From: a virus
IMG/VR virus record: IMGVR_UViG_3300028025_000093
Coordinates: 24,650 to 88,649 of that record
Direction: 5' to 3' (one strand)
DNA: 64,000 nt
In this document: positions 45,022-55,514 of the stretch, piece after piece
Layout of the letters: every line of letters starts with the position of its first letter
Numbering within the stretch: position 1 is the first letter of the stretch
Position numbers and translations under genes: made by a program
The notes under the pieces: generated by a model
Told to the model about the DNA's origin: nothing
Seen by the model: only the letters and a program-made list of their open reading frames with translations
Databases searched by the model: none

Positions 45022-47580
45022 ATGTCTTCTTCATCACTGTTAAAATCAGGATTACATAATTCCATTGCTGAGGGGTTGTTTAGCGAGATTCAAAATCGTA
45101 GTGCTCGCTATTATTATTTTCTAGGCAAAACCTTAGCGTGGAATAATGAATTGCAACCACCATTTCCTATTGACTCATTTGATTACGAATTAAAAACACG
45201 TAATGAAATTATTACAATGAAAGAAATTAAGTCTACAGACGTCGCTTTCATTGTTGATCGTAGAGATTGGACTGCTAATGAAATTTATGATATGTATGAT
45301 GATAAGTACAGCGATGAATTGGACAGTATCGATCTAATCTCTGGTGGGTTTGGTTTTGCTGATCCACCAACAGTTACTATTACTGGTGGTGGAGGCACGG
45401 GAGCAACTGCGGCTGCAACTATTGCCAATGGTGTCATTATCGATATATCATTAACAAATCCAGGTCGTGGGTATACTAATACTCCAACAGTTACTATTAC
45501 TGGTGGTGGTGGCGAAGGTGCTAATGCAGCAGCTATTTTACCCAAAGCATTCTCTGGTGTACAAAGAATGGAAGATGCTAATTTTTATGTGTTGACTGAT
45601 GAGTTCAACGTATATAAATGTTTGGATAACAATAATAACGCTAGATCTACATATAAACCAGTTGGTACAACAGTTGATCCTGTAACTATGCCTGATGGTT
45701 ATATTTGGAAATATTTGTACTCAATTCCTATTGCGTTACGTAATAAGTTTTTTACAGATGCATATATGCCAGTTGTTACTGCCTTACGTAGTCAGTTTTA
45801 TTCAAACGGTAATATACAAAACGTAAGAATCGATAAAGCTGGTAAGGATTATACGTCAGCAAGTATTTCAGTAGTAGGTGATGGTAGTAGAGAAAGTGAC
45901 CCACTATTAATTACAGGAACTAGTATTGCAAATGGTGGTTCTGGATTTACCACTGCAATAGTTAATATCGAGCCACCATTTGCGGGTAACGTATGGACAG
46001 ATAATGTCCAAGTTTTACTTGGACAAAAGTTTTATTACGGACTTAACATATATGAAGTAACTCTTCCAGGAACATTAGCATCACCAGCACCTACTCATAA
46101 ATCAGGTATTGTTTCCAATGGAACTGCTGCACTAAAATATATTGGTACTACAGCAAAAGCAACTGCAACTGTTAGTGGTGGTAGTGTTACCGCAGTTAAT
46201 CTTATTGGTAGTCTGCTTGAAGTTAATATGACCTCAGGTGGTCTTGGTTATACTTCACCCCCAACTATTACGTATACTGGTGGTGGTGGTTCTGGTATTG
46301 TTTCTTCTGCAGTTATGTCTGGAACATCAGTGCAAAAAGTTGTTGTAATGGATTCTGGCGATAACTATACTAGCGTTCCAACAGTACAATTTGGAACTGC
46401 TTGGGCAGCAACAACTGCATATACAGTTGGTCAACAAATATTTGCTTCAAACAGACTTTATACTGTAACTGTTGCAGGAACAACAAGCTCAACAGCACCT
46501 ACTCATACTTCTGGTAGTGCAACAAATGGTACTACGACATTATCATACGTAGGATCTCCAGCTACTGGTACTGCTGTGTTACGTTATGGTGCTGGTTATT
46601 CATCTCTACCAGCTATTACGTTCACTGGTGGTATTGGAGCATCGGCATATTTTAATGGTGTTAAATCTGAAGCAAAACTAATTCCATTATTATCTGGTGG
46701 ACAAGTTGTTGGTGTTCAGATTGACGATGGTGGAGTTGGTTATACTTATGCCAACTTAACAGTTTCTGGAAATGGTACTCAAGCAGAATTAACAGCTGAT
46801 CTTTCTCCAGGTGACGTTTCTACTCTACAAGCTAATACTGAACTACTAACTATTGATGGTCGTATTATGTCTTGTAAAGTTCAATCTGGTGGTTTTGGTT
46901 ATGCTGCTGCTGTAGTTACTATTGAAGGTGATGGTACTGGCGCAACAGCAGAAGCAGTACTTTCTCTCGGACGTATAGTTAAAATTAATATAACTAACTA
47001 CGGACAGAATTATCGTTGGGCACGTGTTACTATTACTGGTAACGGATACGGAGCCAAAGCACGTGCTGTTATCACTCCGTTTGGTGGGCACGGTAAAGAT
47101 TCAATTAATGGTTTATATACAAGATCATTAATGTTTTACACCAACGTATCTAAAGATAAAAATCAAGGGTTTGACGTAAATAATGACTTCCGTCAAATTG
47201 GTATTGTTAAAAACCCAAGAACTTATGGTGGAACAGAAGGTTTAAATTCAGCGTTGGCTTCTACTTGTTTTGTTATCAATGGAAGTATTAATTTGTCACA
47301 GTTTAGCCAAGATATGATTATTCGTTTGTCGACAAATAACACTCGTTATAGAATTGTTAATCTAAACGCAAATTCAGCTTTAGTACAATCTCTAGATAAT
47401 GGTGTTCCAGTCACTGGTGGTGTTATGTCAAATGAAGCATCCCAAACATTCGGTATTAATGGAGTTACTTCTCCAACAGCAGATAAATATTCAGGTGACT
47501 TGTTGTTTATTGATAATAAGCAAGCATTTACCCCAACTGCAGATCAAACAGTTACTTTAAGAACTGTTATTAAATTCTAA
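45022..47580 (+). CDS. 8: gp8-like baseplate wedge protein with repeat insertion
   Basis: An 852-residue protein. The front (NRSARYYYFLGKTLAWNNELQPPFPIDSFDYELKTRNEI..FIVDRRDW) and the segment PVTMPDGYIWKYLYSIPIALRNKFFTDAYMPV correspond to T4 gp8 (334 residues), as does the end (TPTADQTVTLRTVIKF). The extra 500 residues consist of GxGYT..PTVTITGGGG-type beta repeats, inserted in two blocks. The repeats may form a decoration or adhesin on the wedge. Confidence 0.78.
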   Translation: MSSSSLLKSGLHNSIAEGLFSEIQNRSARYYYFLGKTLAWNNELQPPFPIDSFDYELKTRNEIITMKEIKSTDVAFIVDRRDWTANEIYDMYDDKYSDELDSIDLISGGFGFADPPTVTITGGGGTGATAAATIANGVIIDISLTNPGRGYTNTPTVTITGGGGEGANAAAILPKAFSGVQRMEDANFYVLTDEFNVYKCLDNNNNARSTYKPVGTTVDPVTMPDGYIWKYLYSIPIALRNKFFTDAYMPVVTALRSQFYSNGNIQNVRIDKAGKDYTSASISVVGDGSRESDPLLITGTSIANGGSGFTTAIVNIEPPFAGNVWTDNVQVLLGQKFYYGLNIYEVTLPGTLASPAPTHKSGIVSNGTAALKYIGTTAKATATVSGGSVTAVNLIGSLLEVNMTSGGLGYTSPPTITYTGGGGSGIVSSAVMSGTSVQKVVVMDSGDNYTSVPTVQFGTAWAATTAYTVGQQIFASNRLYTVTVAGTTSSTAPTHTSGSATNGTTTLSYVGSPATGTAVLRYGAGYSSLPAITFTGGIGASAYFNGVKSEAKLIPLLSGGQVVGVQIDDGGVGYTYANLTVSGNGTQAELTADLSPGDVSTLQANTELLTIDGRIMSCKVQSGGFGYAAAVVTIEGDGTGATAEAVLSLGRIVKINITNYGQNYRWARVTITGNGYGAKARAVITPFGGHGKDSINGLYTRSLMFYTNVSKDKNQGFDVNNDFRQIGIVKNPRTYGGTEGLNSALASTCFVINGSINLSQFSQDMIIRLSTNNTRYRIVNLNANSALVQSLDNGVPVTGGVMSNEASQTFGINGVTSPTADKYSGDLLFIDNKQAFTPTADQTVTLRTVIKF

Positions 47581-47586
47581 TAAATA
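47579..47586 (+). promoter_or_regulatory. possible late promoter box AATAAATA
   Basis: AATAAATA overlaps the stop of the gp8-like gene and lies 34 bases before the large gene at 47621. Confidence 0.4.
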
Positions 47587-47620
47587 GTAGTAGAAACTTA
47601 ACTAGAATAGAGCAAAAAGA

Positions 47621-50600
47621 ATGATAGATTTTAACACAGAGCCGTATAATGACGATTACAATGAGAATAGTAAATTCTACCGAATCTTATTTCGTCCATC
47701 TTTTGCAGTTCAAGCCAGAGAACTAACTCAATTACAAACCATCCTGCAGAATCAGATTGCTCGTCACGGCAATCATATATTCAAGCAAGGTTCGATGGTT
47801 GTTCCTGGTCAAATCTCAATTGACACAAAGGCTAATTATGTTAAACTGCAACCACTATACAATGGTGTTGCAGTAGAAACATTTATTGATGCGTTGCAAG
47901 GTAAAACTGTTAGGGGTGCAAATCAGCAGCTTACTGCTGAGATTATTAAAGTTGAAAGTCAGCAAGCCACTGAGCCTACTACAATTTACGTTCGTTATAC
48001 TAGTTCTGGTAATAATAGCACTACTAAAGTTTTTGCCAATGAAGAAGTTATCACTACTACAGACGGATTATATTCGTTTCAAGCACAAGCCGTAGATTCT
48101 ACTGGAGTAGGAACAATTGTTTCTATTGAACGTGGTATTTACTATGTCAATAATTTCTTTGTATTGGTTGATGCTCATTCTCTAGTTATCGACAAATATG
48201 GTATTACTCCTTCTTACAGAGTTGGTCTTGCGATAACAGAATCAACTGTTACACCAGAAGATGATGAAACATTATTAGATAATGCTCAAAATAGTTATAA
48301 CTTTGCTGCTCCTGGAGCACATCGCTATTATATCGATTTACAATTAGCCAAACTACCACTTAACTCAGTTACTGATAAAGATTTTATTGAATTATTACGC
48401 ATTGAAGATGGCGTAAACAGAAAAATTGTAAGTCGAACAGAATATTCAATCCTTGAAGAAACTCTTGCTCGTCGTACACATGATGAGTCAGGCGATTATA
48501 CAATTCGCAATTTTAATATTGATGTTCGTGAACATCGTACAAACGATCGTGGTCAGTGGACTCAAAACACAGCATTCTTAATTGGCGACGTAGTATTAAA
48601 TGCAGGTAACCTTTACGTAGCAAAAAATAGCGGAACATCAGTAACAACTGCACCAGTTCATACTACTGGCACTGCATATGATGGTCCAGGTTCTACTGGT
48701 ATTCAGTGGGAATTTACAACAACTCCAGTATATAATCGTGGTATTTTTAAAACTGGTGATGAATCTAAATTAGCAATTGGTTTAGAACCAGGCAAAGCAT
48801 ATGTTCGTGGATATGAGATTGAAAAGATCGCCACTGAATATGTTGCTGTTAACAAAGCACGTGACTTTGTTCAAGCAGATAATGCATTCACATCAGCTGA
48901 AATGGGTGCATTCGTAATTGTAACTAATTTAACAAAGTTGCCTCTACTTACAACCAATCAAGTTGTTACTCTACAAGATAGAATAACAGCAACTCGTGGT
49001 ACCCCAGCTGGAACTGCTATTGGAACTGCTCGTGTTCGTGCCATTGAATATGATAATGGTGTATTAGGAAATACTGCAGCTACTTACAAACTATTCCTTT
49101 ACGATATTCAAATGACTAATGGTAAGTCCTTTGAGCGTAATGTTAAACAAATTGCTGCAGTTTCTTCTGGATTTAGCGCAGATATTAATCCGATTCTCAC
49201 ACCAAAAATTGGTTCTGTAACTGCTGCAGGAACTGGAGTTACAGGTACTGGAACTTCATTCTTAACTGATTTAGTAGTTGGTGATTATATTAGAGTTGGA
49301 ACTACCAACCATTTAGTATCAGCTATTGCATCACAAAATGCTTTAACTCTAGATGCTGCAACACCCCTAACTGTCACTGGTTCTGCGTTTTCTTTAATAG
49401 AAACTAGCATTATAGATGCTGCAAAAGAATCTACTAACTTTAAATTACCTTACCCAACAGTTAAATCTGTAAGAAGTGCTCTTGGTACAAATGATACTAC
49501 GTATACTGTTACAGGTTATTTTACTGGTGTAGTAGCATCAGGTACTTTAACTATTAATGCTTCTTCAGGTACGTTTGCTTCTGGCACAGTTAATGGTAAC
49601 TTTATTGTTGCTAGAAATGACACTGGTGATATTGTACCAGCCACAGTAACTGTTGCAGGATCAAGTGCAACTATCAACGTTGGTGCACCATTAAATGGTG
49701 TAACTTGTATCGTTATTGCAGTTATTAATAAGACTGGTGCTGGTTCTACTGAGAAAAGTAAAACCCATGTTATTGGTGCTACTGCTACTTTCTCCACAGC
49801 AACTGTTGCCACTGCACCAGTACTTTCTCTTGGTAAAGCAGACTGCTGGAAGATTAATAGTATCTTAATGGACACTGGGTCGTTTGCGTCGCCATCTGGA
49901 ACATACAGCATTGATATTAGCGATCGTTACGATTTTGATAATGGACAACGTAGTACTCACTACGATCTAGGTAGACTACTACTTAAAGATACTTACGCTC
50001 CACCATCAGCTCCTGTTAGGGTTACCTTTGAGCATTTCACTCACACTAGTGGTGACTACTGCACAGTTAATTCATACCCAGCAACTATCCCTTATGATTC
50101 TATTCCTACTGAGTTGCGTGATGGATTAGACTTCCGTCCTCGAATTGACGATAATGGTAGCTTCTCTGTGGTAACATTGTTGCCAAAACGTGGTTCTACT
50201 ATTAGTACAGATTTCACTTACTATCTTGCACGAAATGAAAAAATTGCTATAGATATCAGTGGAGAAATTTTTAGTATCTCTGGAACATCTTCATTAAGCC
50301 CAGGAGAGCCAGAAGATCCAGCCACAGGTATGGTTTTATATAAACTACGTCTCGACCCTTATACATTTGATATAAACGATGTTCGTGTTGAGAGTGTTGA
50401 CAATCGCCGTTATACAATGCGTGATATTGGTAAACTAGAAAAGCGTATTGATAACCTTGAGTACTATACTTCTCTTTCTTTATTAGAACAACAAACAGAA
50501 TCTTTAACAATTACAGATAGTTCTGGATTAAATAGATTTAAAAATGGTTTCACTGTAGATAACTTTACTGGTCATAGCGTTGGTCAAGTAAGTTCCCCAG

Positions 50601-53600
50601 ATTATCGTTGCGCAATTGATATGGAGAATGGTGAACTACGCCCATTCTATTCTATGCGTAATGTAAACATGGTTGAGAAAGCATCTACTCCAGCTGCCAG
50701 AGCAGCTGCTTTCTATCAAGAACATTCTGATGTAATTACTTTACCTATTTTAGAAAACGTTGAGTTAGTGAAACAAAACTTCGCTTCTCGTTTAGAAAAT
50801 ATTAATCCGTTTGCAGTATTTACTTTCTTAGGTGATGTTAAGCTAAACCCACAAACTGATGACTGGTTTGAGGTAGATCGTCGCCCAGATATTATCAATA
50901 ATATTGACGGAAACTTTAGCACGATGTCAATCCTAGCTGAAAAAGCTGGTGCTCTTGGAACAGTTTGGAATGCTTGGCAAACTCAGTGGACAGGTGCTCC
51001 TGTTTCACAAGGTCTTTCTGGAGGGTTTGGAAGAGGATTCTGGCAGATAAGAGAAACTTTTGCAACTGAAGTTGGTCAATCTAGAACTGGTATTAAAACT
51101 TCATTGGTTCCTAAAGTAGATCATCAAATTGTTTCAGATCGTGTGTTATCAACTGCAGTAATCCCGTATATTCGTTCTAGAAATATTCTAGTTCAAATCC
51201 GTGGATTAAAACCAAAAACACGTTTCTACCCATTCTTTGATAACGTAGATATTTCTGCTTATTGCACACCAGCTACTAAAATCACTTACACTTCAACTGG
51301 TGTATTTGATACTGATACCAACGTTGGTGGTGTTGCCACTGAAACTGCTCGTCGCATTAATGGCGATACTCAAGTTTGCTTAAATCGTGGTGATTATATC
51401 CGTGGTGTAACTTCTAATGCGACTGCAGTTGTTGTGGGATCAGATCTTAATAAAGTTGATCCATTAAACTCAGCTACTTGGATTAAAACGCTGCACGTTG
51501 TAAACATTATTGGCACTTTCCAAAATGGTGAACAATTCACTGGTTCTGTATCGAATACTGTTGGTCAAATCACTAGCGTAGGAACTATTGCTGCTGCTGG
51601 AAGTAATATTATAACTAACCATAATGGTGATGTCAATTTAATATTCAATATTCCAAATACAGAGTCTGTTCGTTTCCGTACTGGCAGCAGAGAGTTAAAG
51701 TTAGTTGACGTTCCACTCGCTACTGGCGCATTCACTTCCCGTGGTCGTGCTAATTACCGTGCTGAGGGTGTTGTTGAAACTAAACAGTCAACAGTTAATG
51801 CTGTTCGTAATGCTGAGTTGGTTCAAGAAGCAGTTCAAGCTACTCAAACTATTGTTGAGAATTCAACTAATATTGTGGCACAAGGATGGTACGATCCTCT
51901 AGCACAATCATTCTTGATCGACAATAAAGGTGGTGCGTTCTTAACTAAAGTAGACATATTCTTTGCCAGCAAAGACAACAATATTCCAGTTACAATGGAA
52001 ATCCGTGAGTGCGTGAATGGTTATCCTGGAAAACGTGTGTTACCGTTCTCTAGAGTTACTCTAAAGCCAGAGCAAGTTACACTATCAACAAACACTGTTG
52101 ATTTAGATGGCGTAGCTACTCCTTCTTATGACACACCAACTTCTTTCGTATTCCCTGCACCTGTATACGTTCAAGACAAGGGTGAATATGCAATCGTTTT
52201 ACTTTCTGATTGCAACAATTATAAAGTTTGGATTTCTCAGTTGGGTGATCCTGTTCCAGGAACTTCTAGAACTATTTCTGAGCAACCGTATCTTGGTTCA
52301 TTGTTTAAGTCTCAGAATGCTTCGACTTGGACAGCTGACCAAACTCAAGATTTGAAGTTTACCATTTACAAAGCCAAGTTTGATACTTCTGCTGTTGGTA
52401 CAGTTCAGTTTGTGAATGATGTTTTACCATATACTACTCTTGAGCAAGATCCATTCCAGATGACTGCTGGTTCAAATATTGTACGTGTATGGCAAAACAA
52501 TCATGGATTAACTGACAACTCTAAAGTTACTATAACTGGCGTTTCTGGTACACTAAATGGTATCCCAGCAGCTCAGTTAAATGGAACTTGGTTTGTTACA
52601 AATATTGATCTAGACTCGTATACTATTAGCACTACTGCAACAGCTACTGCCACTGGATATTTTGGTGGAAGCACAGTTCGTGCTACTGGTCAAGTTCAGT
52701 TCGATGCGTTCCAACCAGCAGCTCAAATTCAAAGTTTCTCTGAGACTTCTGTTTCGTATGGAATTAAAACTACTTCAGGTAAATCTGTAGATGGTTCTGA
52801 AGCCCCATACGTTCAAGATGTTGGATTCTTGGATTGCTTGGCTAACTCTAATAACTACGTGTATAGCCCTAGAGTTGTAGCTTCCGAGGTTAATGAAAAT
52901 AGCTTTACTGGTGGTAATAAATCGCTGACATTTGCGGTTAATATTTCCTCAACTAATGATTCATTATCTCCTGTTCTAGATACTCAGCGTATGTCTTTAA
53001 CTGCGATCTCGAATAGAATTAACTCGGCTACAAACACAAATACCAATGTAACTCCAGTAGACTTTACAACTGTATTTACTGGCGCAACTGGAGCATTTAG
53101 TTTCTCAGGTTCTACCATTACTTCTAGTGTTACTGCAGTTACAGACTTAATGAAGACTATTGGTATCGGTCACTTTATCCGTATTACTTCTGCTACTACA
53201 GCTGGAAATAACGGACAGTTCTTGGTGACTAACATAGAAAATACTACTGGAAGCACTTGGGTTATTACCGTTTCTGGTGTGACATTTACCAGTGAAGCAG
53301 CTGTTACAGGAACTACTGTAGATTCAATTAACTTATTCACAGATGACATTACTCCAATAGGTTCTTCATCTGCTTCTAAGTATGTTACAAAACCTGTTAA
53401 ACTTACATTACCTTCTACTTTCTTGAAGGTAAGATTTGCTGCAAATATCCCTAGCCAGTCTGATGTTCTAGTATACTACAAGACTTCTCTTGGTTCTACA
53501 GGAACTTTAGATAAGACTAAATATACTCTAGCAAGTCCTGTTTCTGCTCCAACTAAGGTTGAGAATGGAAACGAATCTTTCTACGACGTAGATTATTCAT

Positions 53601-53710
53601 TGACTAACCTAGTACCTTTTGATGCTGTTCAAGTCAAGTTGGTTATGAAGTCAACAAATAGTTCTGCTATCCCAAGAATCAAAGACTTGAGAATTATTGC
53701 TTGCGCATAA
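47621..53710 (+). CDS. giant DUF4815-type baseplate/fibre protein
   Basis: A 2029-residue protein, the largest of the window. The front IDFNTEPYNDDYNENSKFYRILFRPSFAVQARELTQLQTILQNQI matches DUF4815, found in T4-group phages near the gp9/gp10 position. Later parts are beta-rich with fibre-like stretches (AKNSGTSVTTAPVHTTGTAYDG; QNNHGLTDNSKVTITGVSG). LAQSFLIDNKGGAFLTKVDIFFASKDNNIPVTMEIREC near 1430 looks like a jelly-roll domain. Likely links fibres to the wedge and may bind receptors. Confidence 0.8.
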   Translation: MIDFNTEPYNDDYNENSKFYRILFRPSFAVQARELTQLQTILQNQIARHGNHIFKQGSMVVPGQISIDTKANYVKLQPLYNGVAVETFIDALQGKTVRGANQQLTAEIIKVESQQATEPTTIYVRYTSSGNNSTTKVFANEEVITTTDGLYSFQAQAVDSTGVGTIVSIERGIYYVNNFFVLVDAHSLVIDKYGITPSYRVGLAITESTVTPEDDETLLDNAQNSYNFAAPGAHRYYIDLQLAKLPLNSVTDKDFIELLRIEDGVNRKIVSRTEYSILEETLARRTHDESGDYTIRNFNIDVREHRTNDRGQWTQNTAFLIGDVVLNAGNLYVAKNSGTSVTTAPVHTTGTAYDGPGSTGIQWEFTTTPVYNRGIFKTGDESKLAIGLEPGKAYVRGYEIEKIATEYVAVNKARDFVQADNAFTSAEMGAFVIVTNLTKLPLLTTNQVVTLQDRITATRGTPAGTAIGTARVRAIEYDNGVLGNTAATYKLFLYDIQMTNGKSFERNVKQIAAVSSGFSADINPILTPKIGSVTAAGTGVTGTGTSFLTDLVVGDYIRVGTTNHLVSAIASQNALTLDAATPLTVTGSAFSLIETSIIDAAKESTNFKLPYPTVKSVRSALGTNDTTYTVTGYFTGVVASGTLTINASSGTFASGTVNGNFIVARNDTGDIVPATVTVAGSSATINVGAPLNGVTCIVIAVINKTGAGSTEKSKTHVIGATATFSTATVATAPVLSLGKADCWKINSILMDTGSFASPSGTYSIDISDRYDFDNGQRSTHYDLGRLLLKDTYAPPSAPVRVTFEHFTHTSGDYCTVNSYPATIPYDSIPTELRDGLDFRPRIDDNGSFSVVTLLPKRGSTISTDFTYYLARNEKIAIDISGEIFSISGTSSLSPGEPEDPATGMVLYKLRLDPYTFDINDVRVESVDNRRYTMRDIGKLEKRIDNLEYYTSLSLLEQQTESLTITDSSGLNRFKNGFTVDNFTGHSVGQVSSPDYRCAIDMENGELRPFYSMRNVNMVEKASTPAARAAAFYQEHSDVITLPILENVELVKQNFASRLENINPFAVFTFLGDVKLNPQTDDWFEVDRRPDIINNIDGNFSTMSILAEKAGALGTVWNAWQTQWTGAPVSQGLSGGFGRGFWQIRETFATEVGQSRTGIKTSLVPKVDHQIVSDRVLSTAVIPYIRSRNILVQIRGLKPKTRFYPFFDNVDISAYCTPATKITYTSTGVFDTDTNVGGVATETARRINGDTQVCLNRGDYIRGVTSNATAVVVGSDLNKVDPLNSATWIKTLHVVNIIGTFQNGEQFTGSVSNTVGQITSVGTIAAAGSNIITNHNGDVNLIFNIPNTESVRFRTGSRELKLVDVPLATGAFTSRGRANYRAEGVVETKQSTVNAVRNAELVQEAVQATQTIVENSTNIVAQGWYDPLAQSFLIDNKGGAFLTKVDIFFASKDNNIPVTMEIRECVNGYPGKRVLPFSRVTLKPEQVTLSTNTVDLDGVATPSYDTPTSFVFPAPVYVQDKGEYAIVLLSDCNNYKVWISQLGDPVPGTSRTISEQPYLGSLFKSQNASTWTADQTQDLKFTIYKAKFDTSAVGTVQFVNDVLPYTTLEQDPFQMTAGSNIVRVWQNNHGLTDNSKVTITGVSGTLNGIPAAQLNGTWFVTNIDLDSYTISTTATATATGYFGGSTVRATGQVQFDAFQPAAQIQSFSETSVSYGIKTTSGKSVDGSEAPYVQDVGFLDCLANSNNYVYSPRVVASEVNENSFTGGNKSLTFAVNISSTNDSLSPVLDTQRMSLTAISNRINSATNTNTNVTPVDFTTVFTGATGAFSFSGSTITSSVTAVTDLMKTIGIGHFIRITSATTAGNNGQFLVTNIENTTGSTWVITVSGVTFTSEAAVTGTTVDSINLFTDDITPIGSSSASKYVTKPVKLTLPSTFLKVRFAANIPSQSDVLVYYKTSLGSTGTLDKTKYTLASPVSAPTKVENGNESFYDVDYSLTNLVPFDAVQVKLVMKSTNSSAIPRIKDLRIIACA

Positions 53711-53711
53711 T

Positions 53712-53936
53712 ATGAAAATACTAAAAGTTTCTGGTCACGATGACTTAGTTAGAGATACTTCTTCTAATGCCATCGTGAACACTAATATGTCTGCATACGC
53801 TGAGTATGTTAATCGTAGAAACGCTGTTCAAGAAGAAAAAGAAACAATTGCACAGCAGGGCGTAGAAATAAATAATATTAAATCAGAGCTTTCTGATATA
53901 AAGCAAATGCTAAAAACATTATTAAACGCTCGCTGA
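53712..53936 (+). CDS. small coiled-coil virion-associated protein
   Basis: A 74-residue protein. KVSGHDDLVRDTSSNAIVNTNMSAYAEYVNRRN is a stretch conserved in T4-group phages next to the baseplate genes; the C-terminal half is a coiled coil (IKSELSDIKQMLKTLLN). The start at 53712 follows the previous stop. Function unknown. Confidence 0.75.
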   Translation: MKILKVSGHDDLVRDTSSNAIVNTNMSAYAEYVNRRNAVQEEKETIAQQGVEINNIKSELSDIKQMLKTLLNAR

Positions 53937-53952
53937 ATCAAAAGGAAAAATA

Positions 53953-55131
53953 ATGGCGACATTAGTCTTAAGAACTACCAAAGGTTCTCCCCTTACTAAC
54001 GTAGAAGTAGATGCTAACTTTACGAACTTAAATGACGAGTTAGCAACTAAACTAAATTCAGCGAGTTACAATGCTGCGGATATCTTAACAAAGATAAAAA
54101 CTGTTGATGGAACAGGATCTGGTTTAGATGCAGACTTTCTTGATGGATTATCTGCGTTAGCTACACTACCTGTACCAACAGATAAAAGTTCTATCGTTGC
54201 ACGTGATGCCACTGGTAATGTCGGCTTAAATGCACTTACTTTGGCTGGAGCACTATTAGGTACTTCTGCCACACTAACAGGTAATTTGTCTGTTGGTAGT
54301 ATTACTATCTCTGGTGGATCTATTCCTGTTACTGTTGGTGGTACTGGTGCCACTAACGCTACTAACGCTAGATTAAATCTAGGTCTGGAAATTGGTGTAA
54401 ATGTCCAAGCATACGACGTTGAACTGGCTGCCATTGCAGAATTAACTTCTGCAGCAGATACTACTCCATATTACACAGGTTCTGGAACTGCTGCCTTAGC
54501 ACCTTATACTGCATTTGCAAGATCATTTGATGCTGCAGCCAATGCTACTGCTGCTCGTTCTGTACTTGGTCTTGTTTTGGGTACAGACGTTCAACCTTAC
54601 GATGCGGACTTAGTAGCACTATCTGGTATCGCTACTAACGGTATTTACGTTAGAACTGGTAACGGAACTTCTGTAACACGTGGCATTACTGGCACTACTG
54701 GTCGCATCGTTGTTACTAATGGAGATGGTATTGACGGTAATCCTACACTGAATACTGGTGAAGACGTACCTTCTCTAGCTGGAAATAATACTTTTGCAGG
54801 ATCGGAGAATACATTTAGTGGTACTGTTTTTGCAAGTTTATTCCAACAATCCTCAGATGCCAGATTGAAAGCAGATGTAAAAACGCTAAATAATGCTGTA
54901 GATGTTGTTAGTAACCTGCGTGGCGTTTCTTATCTAAAAGATGGTAAGAAAGAAATCGGTCTAATTGCCCAAGAAGTCGAAGAGTTTTTACCAGAAGTAG
55001 TTGGTGAAACTGCCGATGGATTTAAGACTGTTGCGTATGCAAACGTGGTAGGACTTTTAATCGAAGCGATTAAAGAACAACAAAACACTATTAAAGAATT
55101 AAATACTCGTTTAGAGAAACTGGAGAAATAA
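53953..55131 (+). CDS. tail fibre with S74 chaperone domain
   Basis: A 392-residue protein. The front LVLRTTKGSPLTNVEVDANFTNLNDELATKLNSA is a common fibre attachment motif. The C-terminal SDARLKADVKTLNNAVDVVSNLRGVSYLKDGKKEIGLIAQEVEEFLPEVV is a Peptidase_S74 intramolecular chaperone, which trimerises the fibre and cuts itself off at the conserved Ser of SDARLK. It ends with a coiled coil. Directly followed by the Cys-rich gene. Confidence 0.9.
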   Translation: MATLVLRTTKGSPLTNVEVDANFTNLNDELATKLNSASYNAADILTKIKTVDGTGSGLDADFLDGLSALATLPVPTDKSSIVARDATGNVGLNALTLAGALLGTSATLTGNLSVGSITISGGSIPVTVGGTGATNATNARLNLGLEIGVNVQAYDVELAAIAELTSAADTTPYYTGSGTAALAPYTAFARSFDAAANATAARSVLGLVLGTDVQPYDADLVALSGIATNGIYVRTGNGTSVTRGITGTTGRIVVTNGDGIDGNPTLNTGEDVPSLAGNNTFAGSENTFSGTVFASLFQQSSDARLKADVKTLNNAVDVVSNLRGVSYLKDGKKEIGLIAQEVEEFLPEVVGETADGFKTVAYANVVGLLIEAIKEQQNTIKELNTRLEKLEK

Positions 55132-55132
55132 T

Positions 55133-55501
55133 ATGCCTGTAGCTGCAACTGGATTTAGAATATCAAACGGCACAGACCTTAATGGTTTATTTTGGACATG
55201 GCAGGGAGACACTGGTAATCGTGGCGTAAACGATGCAAACGGTAACTGCGGATGGGCTTGCGCATGTAATGCGTGTAACTCTGCGTGTAACTGTAACTGC
55301 GGTAACTGCGATGCGGCAGACTTAGCGTTCAACGTACACGTTACTGACTGGCGTTTAAATGTATTCCGTAACACTACATACGCTGATGGTCTACGTCATG
55401 ACTCCCAAGAACAAAGTATGGGTCACTTTAAGTACTTGCGTGTAAACTGTAACTGTAACTGCGCATGTAACTGTAACTGTGCTTGTAACTGTAACTGCTA
55501 A
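55133..55501 (+). CDS. Cys-Asn repeat protein, candidate RiPP-like precursor
   Basis: A 122-residue protein with 17 cysteines. Residues 39-59 hold eight Cys in NC/AC spacing; residues 106-122 hold nine Cys, one at every second position (NCNCNCACNCNCACNCNC with the Asn 105), ending at the very C-terminus. Between them lies a normal-looking segment (VHVTDWRLNVFRNTTYADGL). Alternation puts all Cys on one face of a strand. The radical SAM/SPASM gene downstream makes thioether or other crosslinking of this protein plausible; a metal-binding or disulfide-rich virion protein is the alternative. GGAGAA precedes the ATG; the fibre gene ends one base earlier. Confidence 0.8.
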   Translation: MPVAATGFRISNGTDLNGLFWTWQGDTGNRGVNDANGNCGWACACNACNSACNCNCGNCDAADLAFNVHVTDWRLNVFRNTTYADGLRHDSQEQSMGHFKYLRVNCNCNCACNCNCACNCNC

Positions 55502-55514
55502 GGATTAGCCCAAA

